From Entomortierella parvispora (Eukaryota; Mortierellomycota; Mortierellomycetes; Mortierellales; Mortierellaceae): a stretch of DNA of 64,000 bases. Both the position numbers and the translations under genes were made by a program. The notes under the pieces are model-generated. The model was not told where the DNA came from. It made no database searches and saw only the letters and a list, made by a program, of their open reading frames with translations. Numbering within the stretch: the first letter of the stretch is position 1; every line of letters begins with the position of its first letter. The stretch spans positions 2,542,001 through 2,606,000 of the forward strand of contig OY752142.1 in assembly GCA_963573315.1 (NCBI GenBank), given 5' to 3'. Below are positions 47,390 to 59,568 of this stretch, piece by piece.

Positions 47390-47776
47390 AACGACCAACC
47401 GCGCTTCACAATTCTTATTCCACTTGTAGCATCTAATACCCCGCATCCGCATCATATCTCATTCCCATCACTGTCCTTCAACTGTACGCCAGAGAGCAGG
47501 ACAATTTAAAAAAAATCATCATTAAAGTCGTTTGTTCGAACGAAAGAAAGCAGTTACAATACTTGTGCTCGCCGATCTGGGAAGAGGAGAGAGTTGCAAA
47601 AAAAATCATGGAGGTTTCTTTTCTCTGGGAGCGAGGAGCTCCGTCATCCAGGTTTTGTCACACTTGTAGCTTTTTCTTTCTTTTTCTCATCAACTCTTCG
47701 ACGCTTCATTTATTAATTAATTGTTGTGATATTATATATACAAGTGAAGGATGCATGGTAGTGTTGTTGCCCCTCT
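47390..47776. other. intergenic, convergent 3' flanks
   Basis: 387 bp of AT-rich sequence between two convergent stop codons. Nothing recognised. Confidence 0.6.
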
Positions 47777-50700
47777 TTAGAATGGATCAACAGCAGCGAC
47801 CACAAGGGGTTGGAACTCGTATCGCGATTTTGGGACCAGCATGAACGAGATCTTTTCACAAGGGTCTTCCTCCATCTCCGCTGCTGGCTCCTCTTTCTTC
47901 AGGGGAATTGGTGGAGGCTCCAGCGCTTCCAGGGTTAAAGGAGAGATAAACATGGTGGTCGTGATGGCTCGATTCAAACCCCGGGTCGTCTTTGTGGCAG
48001 CCGTAGGCACAATTGAATGTGTCATTGTCGGGATTTTGGACACCGGGGTTACAGCCGGTTTTGGAGGGGTCGGAAGGGCAACTGCCTTGGAGGAAGGCGT
48101 GGACGTGGACCGGCCATCCTTGCGTCCCAAGGCCAAGAGAGCCACGATCTGCCGACGCGTCTCTTCCTGAATATCGTCCGGGGTAACAGTGCCGTTGGTA
48201 TAGTTATAATTGTGGTGACTGATATCGTTGCTGTTGGCGTTGTTGCCGTTGTTGGTGGTATAGTGACTGAAGTCGTTGGTATTATTAAGATTAGTGTTGA
48301 TGTTGTTGGGAATGTACAAGCCGCTCAAAGGTAAAGCGCCGTCGAGAGAGCTGGTGGATCGAACAATGTCCTGTCCAGCACTGCTGCTGATACCGTCTTC
48401 ATGACTCTTTTTCTTCAAAGAGGCAAAGTCCTTCGAGAACAAGGCAAAATCAACTCCTCGTCCATTGGCTAGTCTCAAAGACTCGTGGCGACGGCCCTTA
48501 GTCTCAGGAGTCGGCGTCGAAGAAGAGTTTTCGAGTGAGGACTGTGACAACGAACTCGCGTGTCGTGATTGTGAGAGCGTCAAGGTCTTTGAGCGAAACA
48601 GTGTGACCTTGCGTGTTATTCCCGGAGTTCGTTGCTGCTGCTGCTGCTGTTGTTGTTGTTGCTCCTGGGACGTCGCCAAGGGGAGCGATGGTGTGCTAAT
48701 AGAAGCTGCAAGCTGCTTGCCAGAAGCACCTAGACTCGATGGTTCGCCCTCAGCCTGCTTCAAGTCCACGACACCATCCGGTCCCAGAATGAGTTCTCGA
48801 GGGGGATAAGACGTAGTTGCCATGTGGGAAGAGGCCTTGGCGCCGGCAGCCCCGGTGTGGTGAAGGTCAATACGATCACTTCCTGAGCCAGCAAAAGAAT
48901 TGGGTCGACTCCGATTGCTGAACCGACTGGAACATCGTCGAGCCAGAGATCCTGCAAGATTTTTGATGGTCTTTTTACGGGACAAAGATGTCGTGGACTC
49001 TTGGGCTTCTGTAAGGTGCATCACTGACTCTTGAGTGGTAGCAACCTTTGTGCCAGTAATAGTTGTCTTCGTAGTATCTGCCATATCTCTATTGTTGCTG
49101 GACTCTGCCTTACGCACAAATAACGACAAAAACTTGCAATCCGAGGTCATTGACTTTGCACGGGTGACCGGGGGCAGATCTTTGCTCAATCGCTTCTCCT
49201 GTCTCTCCTTGCGTGTCTTTGGAGATTCTTCAGAGGGGCGATCCTGCCCATGAGTACGTTCAAGAGGGGGCGAGGAAGTGGAGGGTCCCTGGACAGACTT
49301 TGACCGAGAGAGTCCCAGCTGTTGAGCGGTCTGCGACGTCAATCCTGCCGAAGTCAGTCGGTTCAAAGAGCTTGTTCGCACCACTGTTTCTGACTCTGGG
49401 ACAGCGAGTTGCTGCTGCTGCTGCTGCGGTGGTTGCTGTTGCTGCGCCTTCTGCTGTCGCTTCCATGCCGCGGCCGCCATAGCCTCTTCCTGCAATTGCT
49501 GCTGTTGGTAATAACAGTGACGCTCCCAGGCCAAATCCCTTGCACTCTTTCCCGCTGTGGACGAAGCCGACGAGGAAAAGTGCCCCAGATCATTGGTAGA
49601 AAGTGCCGCGGTTGGAACAGATCGGCGACTCAAACTACCGCCGGTACTGCTTCCTCCCTGTCGATAACCTCGGGAGTTGATAGGCGGTTGCTCATCGCGA
49701 TACATCTGGTACTGCTGTTGCTGTTGTTGACGGAACTGTTGGATACTCTGCTGCTGCATCTGATGCCATTGACGACGCATCTGGTGCTCCTGCCGAACCC
49801 TTTCCGCCGGTGACAGATCTTCCAATCTTGTTGGGGCGTAATAGGTCGAGGATGAAGGAGAGGCAGGCGTCGCTGACGGCGGGAGGGATGTTCGGTGATG
49901 CAACGCCATGGAGGGGGTGTGATGTGGCTTGGAGTCGATCTCGGGATCAACATAGCCTTGGAGTCTGACCCGAGGCAGACTTGAGTCATGGTGGTAGTGA
50001 TGCTGAGGGTGATGATGAGCGTGGTGGTAGTAACCGCCGGGGCGTGAACCAGAAGTGGGCGAGAGCGGTTGAGCAGCGGGCGATGGCGGCAATCTCCGAT
50101 TTGATTGCGAATGACCCGGGATATTAGTTGAGTAGAATGACGGTACTGGTGAGCCCTTGTAAAGAGGCAAAGGTTGAGGATGAGAGTAATGATGATGTGA
50201 GTGCTGAGGGTGATGTAGAGGTGAAGCATGGCGAGTCTGGTTGGTGTGATAACCATCGGGGCCTCGCCATGGCTCTTGTCGCTGGGGATCCCGGTGAGCG
50301 ACTCTATTAATATGGACCTCTGATCGCTGGTGCTGAACATGGTGCGAATGGTGCTCTGCTTGACCAGGGTATTCGTTTCGTTGAGGCGAGGGTTGAGCCT
50401 GAGGCAGATGGTGAAGATGTGCTTGTGTAAGCCGATGCTCGTCTTGGAAAGACTGCAGGTGATCCATTTCCCATCCTGCCTCGTTCTCCTGCATGGGTCC
50501 TGCAGGATAGTCCTGATGATCCAACCAGGCCGCGATCAGATCCTTCTTTGCAGTCTTCCGACGACTCGCTGCTGGCAAATGACCATCACTGAGACTCCAA
50601 GAGAGATTACCTGCCCTGTACATGCCATTGGTCTCTCCATTCCAGGGCCGGTGACTCTCCTCTCCGAGGAAAGGAAGGGAGTCTTTTTGTTCAAGGTTCA

Positions 50701-52622
50701 GGGTGGTGAGAGCGCGCGGTGGTCTTGATAGACGATCATGACGAGGTTGTTGGGCTTGGTTATTGACCTCGAATCCGGGCTCATCCATGAAAAAGTGCTC
50801 AGTAATGGGTGTGGTGGCAGCGGTGCTGCTGCTATGGGCTGCAGCGGCAGCAGGGGCTAGACTTGGAGATGAGGGAATATGCAACAGCGATAGTGATTGT
50901 GGTTGCGATAGAGACTGCGGACAGTCATTTTGACGTGGGGGCTGATGTTGCTGGTGGTGGAGGTGGTGGCGCAATGCAGGCGGTGGACCCTCCATATTCG
51001 ACAACGTGTTGGAACGGGAAGATTGAGCCGAGGGTGAATGGACAGACAGCCTGTCCTTAGCGCTCGTGCTGTTCCCATAGCTGTCATGACGACGATGACG
51101 TTGGAGACGATGATCACCGTTGCCCTTGCTGGCTCTGGAATGTCGACGACGCACTGATGTACCCCTCAGGACCAACCCTCTCTTACGAAGACTACGTTTC
51201 TTGGACTGCAACAGACTGAGCAAGATCATGGTCAGGGTAACAGACAGCAACGTGGCAAACGAGGACCGTGAGACTTTTGCAGAGGGGGGCGATAACGGGG
51301 CAGAGTGAGAAGAGGCTGTTGCGATTGGTGCTTTCTCGGTAGACACGGGTATTACGGTATCCACCCTGTCCTCTCCATCATCCTCGCATGGAGCAAACGC
51401 AGTCTGACCCTGCGCACAAGCACGGTCAGAGCTCACAAACATCGGCGACAGCGACGCAAGGTCGCAGCTTTGGTGTTCATCGTGGGCAGGGTTGTGGTCC
51501 AAAACAATCTCCACAACTGTTGCTGCCGCTCCTGCAGCAGAACAGAATGTGTCGCTGTTGTTGTTGTTGATGTTGTCACCCAAAGTCGAGACCACGGTCG
51601 ATGTGAACACAAGTTGCGCTCTCTCTCTTTCTGAACGCTCATCTGATCTTTGCGCTAATGAGCCCTTCTCCGCCACTTCCGCCTCTTCCGCCTCTTTTTG
51701 TTTTGCGACTGCAACACCCACTGCACTGCAGGGTGACGGCATTCCTGAGACAGCATCCGAACTTTCGGAAGAAGTCAGAGAGGTGTGATCTCGAGATGAC
51801 AAGACAGAACAGGAGAGAGTAGCTGTAGCTGACGACGAAGTAGACGACGAGGTCTTTGTCGACGCGTTGCGGATCAGTGCTCTCAACTGTTTGGGTTGAT
51901 GAAGAAAGTGAAATGAAAAATAAGGATGGATTCCAAGGTGGAAGGAGTCGATCAATTAAGCGACAAAAGCACATAGATGAGCCAAAGGTAGAGATTGAGG
52001 GCGAACGGTCAAGCGGCGGAGGATGATTCATTGATTGGTTTGGAAGACAACCGGAGAGGAATGGTGGCAAGCGATAAGTGATCGACCAGAGCACAGTCGT
52101 TTTTTTTTTTTTTTTTTTTGTTTTCAGGGGACAGAATCCGAGGAGACGCAGCATCAAAAGGTAAGGGCGTTGTCATGATGCATAAACAATCGCGTCAATG
52201 GTGGCAAATTCATAGTGTGAGGACGGGCGGCGCAGAGCCGTGTTTTGTGGTGGAGGAGAGAGGGGAAAGACGAAGAGTGAGGCAAAGGAAGAAGACGGAG
52301 GAGGGAGAACAAAGGGGTCGCAAGGTTGGGACGTCGTGAGCGAAAAAGGGAGGATCACAAAAAAGAGAATGGGAAGCGGTTAGCGGTTCTGATCTGGTGA
52401 AGGAAGGAGAGGTAGGTTCTTCATCTGTAAACCATGAGGGCCAGGTCTTCTTTTCGTTACCTTCCGAGCGGTCTTGTCCTGATACCGCAGATGTGCATCC
52501 ACAAGAAGGCTCTGGACCAGATGCGTTGGCTGTCTGGACTGAGAGATAGGAGAAGATGAAAACATGGCCAGAGTGAAGAACAGGTTATACCTGGCCACGA
52601 TGGGGGAGAGAACGTTGGCCAT
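47777..52622 (-). CDS. large low-complexity protein with one TM segment, 1423 aa
   Basis: Exons 52461-52622 and 47777-51886 give 1423 residues in phase. The long exon has no plausible ATG at its 5' end but a good acceptor (CCAAACAG|TTGAGA). The first exon (MANVLSPIVARYNLFF...LLVDAHLRYQDKTARK) supplies the start. The resulting N-terminus, with LLVDAHLRYQDKTARKLRALIRNAS across the junction, reads as a continuous helical segment. A TM helix is at about 263-281 (ATLLSVTLTMILLSLL), followed by a strongly basic stretch. The rest is mostly disordered, with His-rich, Gln-rich and Ser-rich runs, and a short ordered-looking C-terminus (CEKISFMLVPKSRYEFQPL). I do not recognise the family and assign no function. 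The 574-nt intron has a run of T on the plus strand. Confidence 0.7.
48639..48664 (-). repeat. polyglutamine-encoding CAG/CAA tract in the 1423-aa protein gene
   Basis: Short run of Gln codons on the minus strand. Others occur around 49411-49444 and 49713-49738 in the same gene. Confidence 0.8.
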
Positions 52623-54299
52623 GGGTGACGAACAACCCTGCAGGGGACTGGAAAAGGAGGGGCCGATGCGAGGGTGCTTCTTCAGAGTCGTTGGTTTGTT
52701 GTGGGTGATGGGAATAAGGCGAATGCCTGCAGTTGACTGTGAGGACGAAGGCAAAGAAGGCAGAGGAAAGGGTGGTGATGGGGAAGAGAACAAAAAGTAG
52801 ATCGATGGAGGATGTGCAGTACAGAGGCAGTGTCTTCTCTCTTTTGGGGTGGCGATAAGAGTAGAAGGCGGCGGAAAAGTGAAAGAGGGAGAGAGAGAGA
52901 AAAGAAGAGATCGTACAGAGGAAAGGGGGGACAAGAACTGAAAAAATGGGCGAAAGTGAAAGTGTGGGGAGCAAACGAGCAATCAACAAAAATGACTTTG
53001 AGAGCGGCGACTGCTGCTGGGCAGCCAACAAGCACTCTTCGCGGGCAGGCCTGCAAAGTGTAAACCAACAATGATCCGATCGGAAGATAACTTTTTTTTT
53101 GCTTTCTGAGCTTGTGTTTGGGGCAGCGCGCTTGGACAATGGTGGCAAACAACAACGCAGAAGGACAACAGAAATGGACAGCATTCACCACGGGCTGTGT
53201 CACAGAGATGAAAGAGAAGAAAAAAACCACCCTGTTGAAGTGTCAACATTGCTGGATACTTCAAGGGAACAAGGTCGTCGCAGATAGGCAGACCGTGTCC
53301 ACGCCTTTTCATTTTGTCTCTGTCGCGGCTCTCCTTCCGTTGCATTTGAGGATTGCTGTCCAAGCGACGATGGCCCTTTTGCTGCTCGGCAGTGCTCGGA
53401 ATGTCACACACCCTCTCGTCACTGTCGACTCTTTGAATCCACCCCCCCTTCCCACACCCCCTTTCGCTCTCTCCTTTGCGCATCTTTAATGCCTCAGGAT
53501 GAACGAGGCCAGTTCTTTTGCACCCTCGCGTTCTTGGCGCGTCTGGGTTTCACTCGTGGCAGGTCACCCGAAGTAATCCCCGAAACCCACCAAGCGTGCC
53601 CACCTTGTTTTCCTTTGATCCTTCACTCTCTCGTTCAGGACGTCCAACCCAGAGCTCGTTGACACTCGTGGATGAAAAAAAAAAAGATCCTCGTGTTTGC
53701 ATTTTTTGTCAGCCAGGCGGATCTAGCCAATATTAGCGACCAATTGTCCAACATCATTCTCGGGACCCGATCAGTCGTTCCATCTCTCTTTTTGTTGCTC
53801 CCTTTCTCTCGATCATGTGCTCTTGTGACCCATGCAGACTGCGGCGATCTCACACACAGAAAGAAGAAACACCGCGCAATTGGTCCGGCCTGTGCTCCCT
53901 TTCTCCCAATTGAAAGAGAAATGACGCTGCTTGGAGTCCCGAGGGGAGATAACAGCGGTAAAAAGAGGACAGCCATCTCTTGTTTTCACAGCAGGAGTTC
54001 AGGTCCAGACGGTCCCGTCAAACACAACAAAATGTCCACTTTTGACAACCCGGTTCGTGAAAGAATGAGTGGCAGTGCTGGCTAGAACGTGAGTCTCCGT
54101 GCGCCGCTTTCAGGCCCAGAGGCTCTTTTATCTTATGCACAGTGGTTCCCAGACAAATGATGCGTTGGACTTCATGTCGTTTTCTCTCACTCCTTCTTGC
54201 TCTCCGCGGAGATCTTGATTCTGAACAGCCAAAATTTTGAACAAACAAACTGGCAGTGCACTTGTCCGCTTCTCACCCTTCCTTGTCTTTGTCCTTATA
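52623..54299. other. intergenic 1.7 kb, no gene supported
   Basis: Upstream region of the 1423-aa protein gene up to the left end of the second transposon. The minus-strand frames at 52585-53230 are F/S/P/L-rich reading of a CT-skewed tract. A plus-strand frame at 53672-54085 has no recognisable domain. Confidence 0.55.
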
Positions 54300-56145
54300 T
54301 AGAGACCTGGCCTGGAACATTGAGTCCGGATAAAATGGGTGTTTTCATCACCATAAAATATTTTTTCATTCTAAATTTTTACATTGGCTGAAAGCCCCAG
54401 AACTCGGATTCAATCAACACAGGTGCGGAACCAATTGGATGTGAAATGAGCGAGCAACAACAAAATGAAAAACTATGAAAAAAATGGGTATAGTTGCACA
54501 GAAATTAATAATTATTCTAAATAAATAAATAATTAAACTAATCTTCTTCGTCAGAGTAAAAAATATCTTCGTCGCCCTCGTCGCTGACATCGTCTTCGGT
54601 CTCCTGGTCCTTCTCAAGGTCCCTGTTGTACACAATTCCCAGTAGTCCTGGCCGATCTTGACAGTCTTCTCCCAGATGGAGACCAGTTGGTCACTGCTGG
54701 TGCTTGCAAATCCCTCAAGCAATCGATTTCTTAGTGAAAGAACTGTCTCGTTCAACTTTGGATTGAACGCGATTGGGTTCTTGACCATGCCCCAGAGCAT
54801 CTCGATCGGTTGCAGTTCACAATGATAGGGCGGTGTCTTCATTATAGTATGGCCATACCCGCCCGCGATCTCATAGGAGGCATACACAGGATGGATGTTC
54901 ATATCCTTGATATGTTCCAAAAGCCCCAGGCGCGTCATAGGTCGGCCATTCGGACGCGTTGGCAGTAAGATTCCATTATCTCCAAACCACCTAACGACTT
55001 CAGCAAGAGGAGTGTTTGCTTTGGGGGGCGGGTTCTCCTGGCGTACGTGGTACTTGGCGCCGTCCATATGGATATTGCAAGGACCGTATTCGTCCGATAG
55101 TGTCTTGCAGAGTTCCTTGAAGAGGCGTTCGAATAGGTCGGCATTGAAGTTGCCATGGTAATCATGCAAATCGGGAGCAACACCGCTTCCCCGAACGAAA
55201 TCAGGTATTGTGCTCCAGTCCTCATTGTCTCGCGCCCTTCCACCTTCCTGCCCGCGTGCCTTTCCAACAACTGGCCAGATTAAGATGCTCTTCTTCACGA
55301 TTTCACCCTTCAATTTGTGGCCGTTGTGATACACGACAAACGCACCGAATATAACAACCATAGGCTTGCGGCCAGACTCGTTGACTGTTCCTCCAATTGG
55401 CTTCCATGTGTACTTGGTATGGTGATCCAAGTGACAATAGCTTTCATCCAAAAAGACTTCTGGGACGATCGGAAACCCTTTGGCACTGAGGTTTTCCAGT
55501 CGTCGCTCAAGGTAGACATGGCGGTAGTTAATAATGGCCGGCTTGTCGTGAAAGACATTACGTCGATTACCCTTCCCGTAGGTAAGTCCAAGATGGAAGA
55601 GGTAGCGTGTAAGAGTGCGTCTCTTGAGCGAAAGACCATGGTTGTCTTCCAACTCTTTGAGAATCAGAGCCGAGGTGACAGGAATCCCGGCTTTATTATT
55701 CTCGAGAATAAAAGTCCGAATAGCTGCGCCCAAACTCTCATCAATGGCAAGCTTTGGGCGTCCAATTGTCATTTGCTGAGGCTCCTCGTTGCGAATGGCG
55801 AGTCGAATTGCGTTTTGCGCAACTTGGGTTCCAACGCCAGTTACCAAAGCTAGTCGCTGGCGCGGTGTCAGCTTTTTATGGCAGTGGTGGAGAGGCCCAG
55901 CGCCAGAGAGGTGATGATGTACGTTGATCAAGATGGAGTACTCATTTCGAGTGACGGGTGCGCCATTCCGCTTAATGTGCGAGATTGACATGGGGAGCTG
56001 GGTCAGATTGTCGGAAAAGGTTTTGGAGTGCCTTTCGAAGCTGTTTTGAGTCGTTCGTGGCGCGGACGAATTTATTAAGGGTCAAAATCTATTCTCAAAA
56101 AAAACCAGCAATAGTTGGGATTGGATCTTTCTGGCCAGGTCTCTA
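54300..56145 (-). mobile_element. IS630/Tc1-mariner-type DNA transposon, 13-bp TIRs
   Basis: TAGAGACCTGGCC at 54300-54312 is repeated in inverse orientation at 56133-56145. The TA at each end is the expected target duplication. Similarity continues imperfectly for about 15 bp further inside. The element is 1846 bp and carries one transposase gene on the minus strand. It differs from the pogo-type element at 776-3300 in TIR length and sequence and in transposase family. Confidence 0.85.
54538..55991 (-). pseudogene. DDE_3 (IS630/Tc1-mariner) transposase, probable C-terminal frameshift
   Basis: An open frame from the ATG at 55991 encodes an N-terminal HTH region and the DDE core: D182 in VFLDESYCHLD, D310 in IHMDGAKYH and E397 in CELQPIEMLWGMVK, the typical PxE-x-x-W signature of IS630/Tc1 transposases. 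The frame stays ordered to about residue 453 (WEL, 54635-54633). After that it runs into a hydrophobic tail read from AT-rich DNA and stops at 54414. In the adjacent frame, the same DNA encodes a strongly acidic tail (YNRDLEKDQETEDDV, ending DEED) with a stop at 54538, as many such transposases have. The simplest reading is a small indel near 54633 that broke the end of the gene. The catalytic core is intact, so activity is not excluded. An unrecognised intron is a less likely explanation. Confidence 0.8.
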
Positions 56146-57075
56146 CCTCATCTTGTACCAAGGTAGCGTATCATTTGCAGGTATAAGTAGCGCTCTTGTA
56201 TAATATAGTCGTTTGCTTTATAGGGGAAGTGAGATCCTGGCCAACTTTGGAGGAATTCGAAGAGATCTTGCCGTGGGCGATGTTTAAGCCGAGCGTGTGG
56301 GTCGACAGGACCTGCTGCATCCTTTCGATCTGCTTTCTCTTGGAAACTATTCTTTAATCCAAAATCCTCGGTCAGATTATCTTGTTGGAACATCCCCATT
56401 TCCTTCTCGTTCTTTTTGAGTTGTGATTGTTTGATATCGTTCTTGGCTTCGGATCCATCGACTGTCTAGAAGGCACTTATAGGAAGACCAAACTTAACAA
56501 CGTCATTGCAAGTCAAATCAAGTTTTGATTCAGGGCCTTGACTTCCGTATTCAAATACACAAATCGCCGACCGAGCACTATCCTTTCTTGCCCGGTAAAA
56601 CAAATCCATGTTCATCGTATGATTCCAACAGAAATCAAATTCTAGGACTTTTCTGGCCCCATCCATGACATCGAGACCATGGGTCCTGTTGGAGGCTTGA
56701 AACCTTGTCAATTCAAACAGTTTCAAGTATCGTCTACAGTCTCTCTATTGTGGTTACGCCAGAGCTTATAAGGGGGCAAATCAATGAGAATTCGAGATTG
56801 AGGGAAGGCGCTTTGCCTTCTGCTTCGCCTTCCCGTAAAGTCGACGACATCATCAGATCACAAAGAGACACTTTATGGTATAGTTCCTGACCAGGACTCT
56901 TGTTTTTATTCAGTGGAAATATCGAGCTGTCGTCAACGGGAAAAGAGGGGCCGTTTTCCGGTTGTCGAGGCTATTCTTCCTGACCCTGTCCATCACCCAT
57001 ATCGTAACGGATCCCTTTTCTTTGCCCACACACATAAATCCGGTGTCGTCTTGTTTGTTGGAAAAGAAGGCGCGC
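56146..57075. other. region with a broken minus-strand frame, otherwise no gene
   Basis: Convergence zone between the second transposon and the coiled-coil protein gene. A degenerate frame at 56148-56726 is listed separately. 56740-57075 holds nothing I can support. Confidence 0.5.
56148..56726 (-). pseudogene. possible gene fragment interrupted by one stop
   Basis: Two minus-strand open segments (56466-56726 and 56148-56399) are in the same frame, separated only by a TAG at 56466-56468 and an open linker. Composition is normal, not low-complexity (e.g. ARKVLEFDFCWNHTMNMDLF, RKDSARSAICVFEYGSQG). The TAG is preceded by a pyrimidine-containing CCTTCTAG, so it could instead be a splice acceptor. 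No ATG begins the first segment; a CTGTAG acceptor-like site precedes it. The transposon's TA lies 3 bp beyond the end. No family recognised. Confidence 0.35.
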
Positions 57076-58827
57076 TTAGTAGCACCATACTTTCGCTTTG
57101 CTAGAAAATGCATCCACCTGATCCTTAAACGTTGGGAATACCACTAGCGCCACTTTGCCGTCTGGGTTACTCTTGTGGGCCAGCACCATGGTCTCCTCAT
57201 CATAAGTTGCTCCAATTGGTACTGTCTCTGGGGCAATCGCGGAATCGAGTGCTGTCATGGCCAAGGACAAGCCAACGGCACTCTTGCAAATATCTCGAAT
57301 TTTAACCGTTTCGTCCGTGCTGGTGTACACCTTTGAGACAATTTCCGAGATGGCGGTGACAGCCAACGCGACCTCTTTGTTTTGGCGACCCTCGGTCCCG
57401 GGATCCTGTGCGAGCATGACGCAGAGTTGCTGGCGCCAGCGGACAGCAAGGCTTGGGGTTCTTTCGTGCATCCAATCATAGATATCCTTGAAACCCTTGT
57501 TATAATCAAAAATGAAACTGAGAGATTTTTCAAAAAAGAAAGAGACCAAGGTGGACATGATCATCGACTCCATGAAAAGATTCAATTGGTATGGCTCCAA
57601 CTTGTCTTCGGAAATAGGGAACCCTGCAAGTTTCCCAGAGTCATTAAGGTATTTGATGGCTGCTTGTTTGTTGAGGTTGACTGAGCGGTTGCCCTGAGCT
57701 TTCCTAATCAGATGCTCAATCGCTGCTTTGAGGAGGTTGAGGCGTTCTTGGATAGTAGAATGGTCGTCGTCGGTGGCCTTGATCGTGCGTACATGGTCCA
57801 AATAGTTCTTGGACATGGTTTCGTAATCCCTTTGCTGATTCTCCAATTTCTGCTTCAGCTCTGTATTTTCGGCCTGAAGACCATCTATGGTACCTTTCAA
57901 TTGGGTCGCTTCCTCCTTCAAATTGAGTTTCTGGAGCAGGCTGTCGCGGAGCTGCTTGACCTCTGCTTGGAGCTCTTCGATCTTTCGCCTGTCGTTTGCA
58001 GCGTCTTTGCTCGACATGTCCTCGCTCAACCGGCCTCTGGGAACAGGCGAACCTTCTCTACTGACGTTCAACTTGTCGTTAGAGAGGCGTTTGACTCTGT
58101 CCATCCCACGTTGCTGGACCTCACTCAGGTCGTTTGCGGGCGAGGGTTGCTTGGCGGGTATATCGCGGGGGTTGACCATGAACGGCCGAGGGCCTATGAA
58201 GACGAGACAAGAACAATAACAATCAGACGATGTAGAGCTAATATCCGTTGGCGGTAGCATCTTTTTTCAAAAGTTCCCAGGGAATGGATTCTATCTTTAC
58301 AATCCTTGTCCAAGCATGGACACATGACACGCGTTGAAGAAAAAAGAGAAACCTTGTTCCTGCGCGCTCTTTACAAGGCAGGGGAAGCTGATGGGATACT
58401 GTTTTCATTGAAGAAGAAGAAGGTACTTACTGTATTCCTGGTCCATGGCATCGTCCTGTTCGCCTGTGCTGGAGAACCTGTTTCCCTTCTTGGAGTGGGC
58501 CTGCACCGGTGAGGCCTCGGTCAGGGCAACAGTGGGCTGTCCGGCATAGGGGGAGGAGGGGTTGGAGGAGAGTGAGTTCCTGGAGGAGGATGGCTCGCTG
58601 GGTGAGTCTTTGATGTCGAGACTCATGGTTTGCATGGTGGTGGGTGAAGGAAGAAGGGTCAATGACTTTTTCTTCACTTCCTCGAATGAAGGCGCGCTGT
58701 AGAAGGCAGAGAGGGCTCGGTTGAGGCGAATGGGAGATGGAGGCGAAGACGCGTAATGGCGCCGTTGATTATCGCGCTGCTGCTGCTGCTGCAGGTGCTG
58801 GGCCTGTGCCTTTGTCGACGAGGACAT
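57076..58827 (-). CDS. coiled-coil protein of unknown function, 504 aa
   Basis: Exons 58431-58827 and 57076-58193 join in phase into 504 residues. The first ~150 residues are Ser/Pro-rich with a short Gln run and several SPxx sites. A coiled coil follows at about 190-270 (RRKIEELQAEVKQLRDSLLQK, ENTELKQKLENQQRDYETM). The C-terminal ~230 residues look globular and mostly helical (LNLFMESMIMSTLVSFFFEKSL, DWMHERTPSLAVRWRQQLCVM), ending KAKVWCY. I do not recognise this domain. The start at 58827 (MSSSTKAQ) has a good context. The gene is divergent from an Hsp70-like gene with 741 bp between starts. Shared regulation is possible but unproven. Confidence 0.8.
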
Positions 58828-59568
58828 GGTCAGGAAGAAAGGGGAGGGAGGGAGGGAGGGAGGGAGAAGGTGAGAGGTGAGAGTCGACAGACAGAGGGAG
58901 ATGAGTGACTGAAAGTCGAGAAGATGGACAAGGAGGGGAGGGAAGGGATGGGAAGGGAGAGGCGGAAAAAAGAACAGAAAAGGGGACAATGCACAGAACA
59001 CAACGCAAACACAGGGCGACACAGCCCACGGCAACCCTCAACCACTCACGGCCTTTGCCCTCTGCCTTTGCCCTACTTTCCCTTGGGTCGATGCGGCAGA
59101 GTGAGAGAGAGAGACCCTGGCGCAGAAATACCGTAGAGCCTGGTCCCCCGCGTGGCCTTTTTTCTCTTTGCTTTCTTTCCTTCTTTCTGTTCTCAAGAAG
59201 GTTGGTATGGCCACTGGCAGACCTGCAGACTGCTGTGGAGTGGCGGCAGCCCCAACGCAACGGGAAAACGAGGGAAAGGGTCGAAAGATGAACATTGCAG
59301 GTGTGCCGTCACACCGGGATTTGCTCGAGGCAAAAAGAACAGGGAGCAGTCTGAGGCTGTGGGGGGAGGAAGAGGGAAAAAAAAGTCTCTTTCTCTGCCT
59401 GTGTGTGTGTGTCTCGCTTTCTTTTTTCTTTCTTCCTTCTCACACTCACACTCACACATCCATCCTCGCTCATCCTTTCTCCTTCTCCCTTCATCCTCAC
59501 CTGTTCTCCTTCCCGTCCTCCTTCCCTTCCTTCGCCTTCCCTCCCTTCCTCCCCACTTTTCTTCCCTC
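58828..59568. promoter_or_regulatory. divergent region between the coiled-coil and Hsp70-like genes
   Basis: Contains a (GGGA)n repeat at 58841-58866, just upstream of the minus-strand start. A long CT-rich leader at 59410-59568 runs up to the plus-strand start. No heat-shock element was clear to me by eye. Confidence 0.5.
58841..58866 (+). repeat. (GGGA)n repeat
   Basis: Tetranucleotide tract in the 5' leader of the coiled-coil protein gene. Confidence 0.85.

Noticed and set aside
52585-53230. Overlapping minus-strand frames upstream of the 1423-aa protein gene
   Set aside because: Only 52461-52622 adds a coherent first exon; the rest is low-complexity reading of a CT-rich leader.
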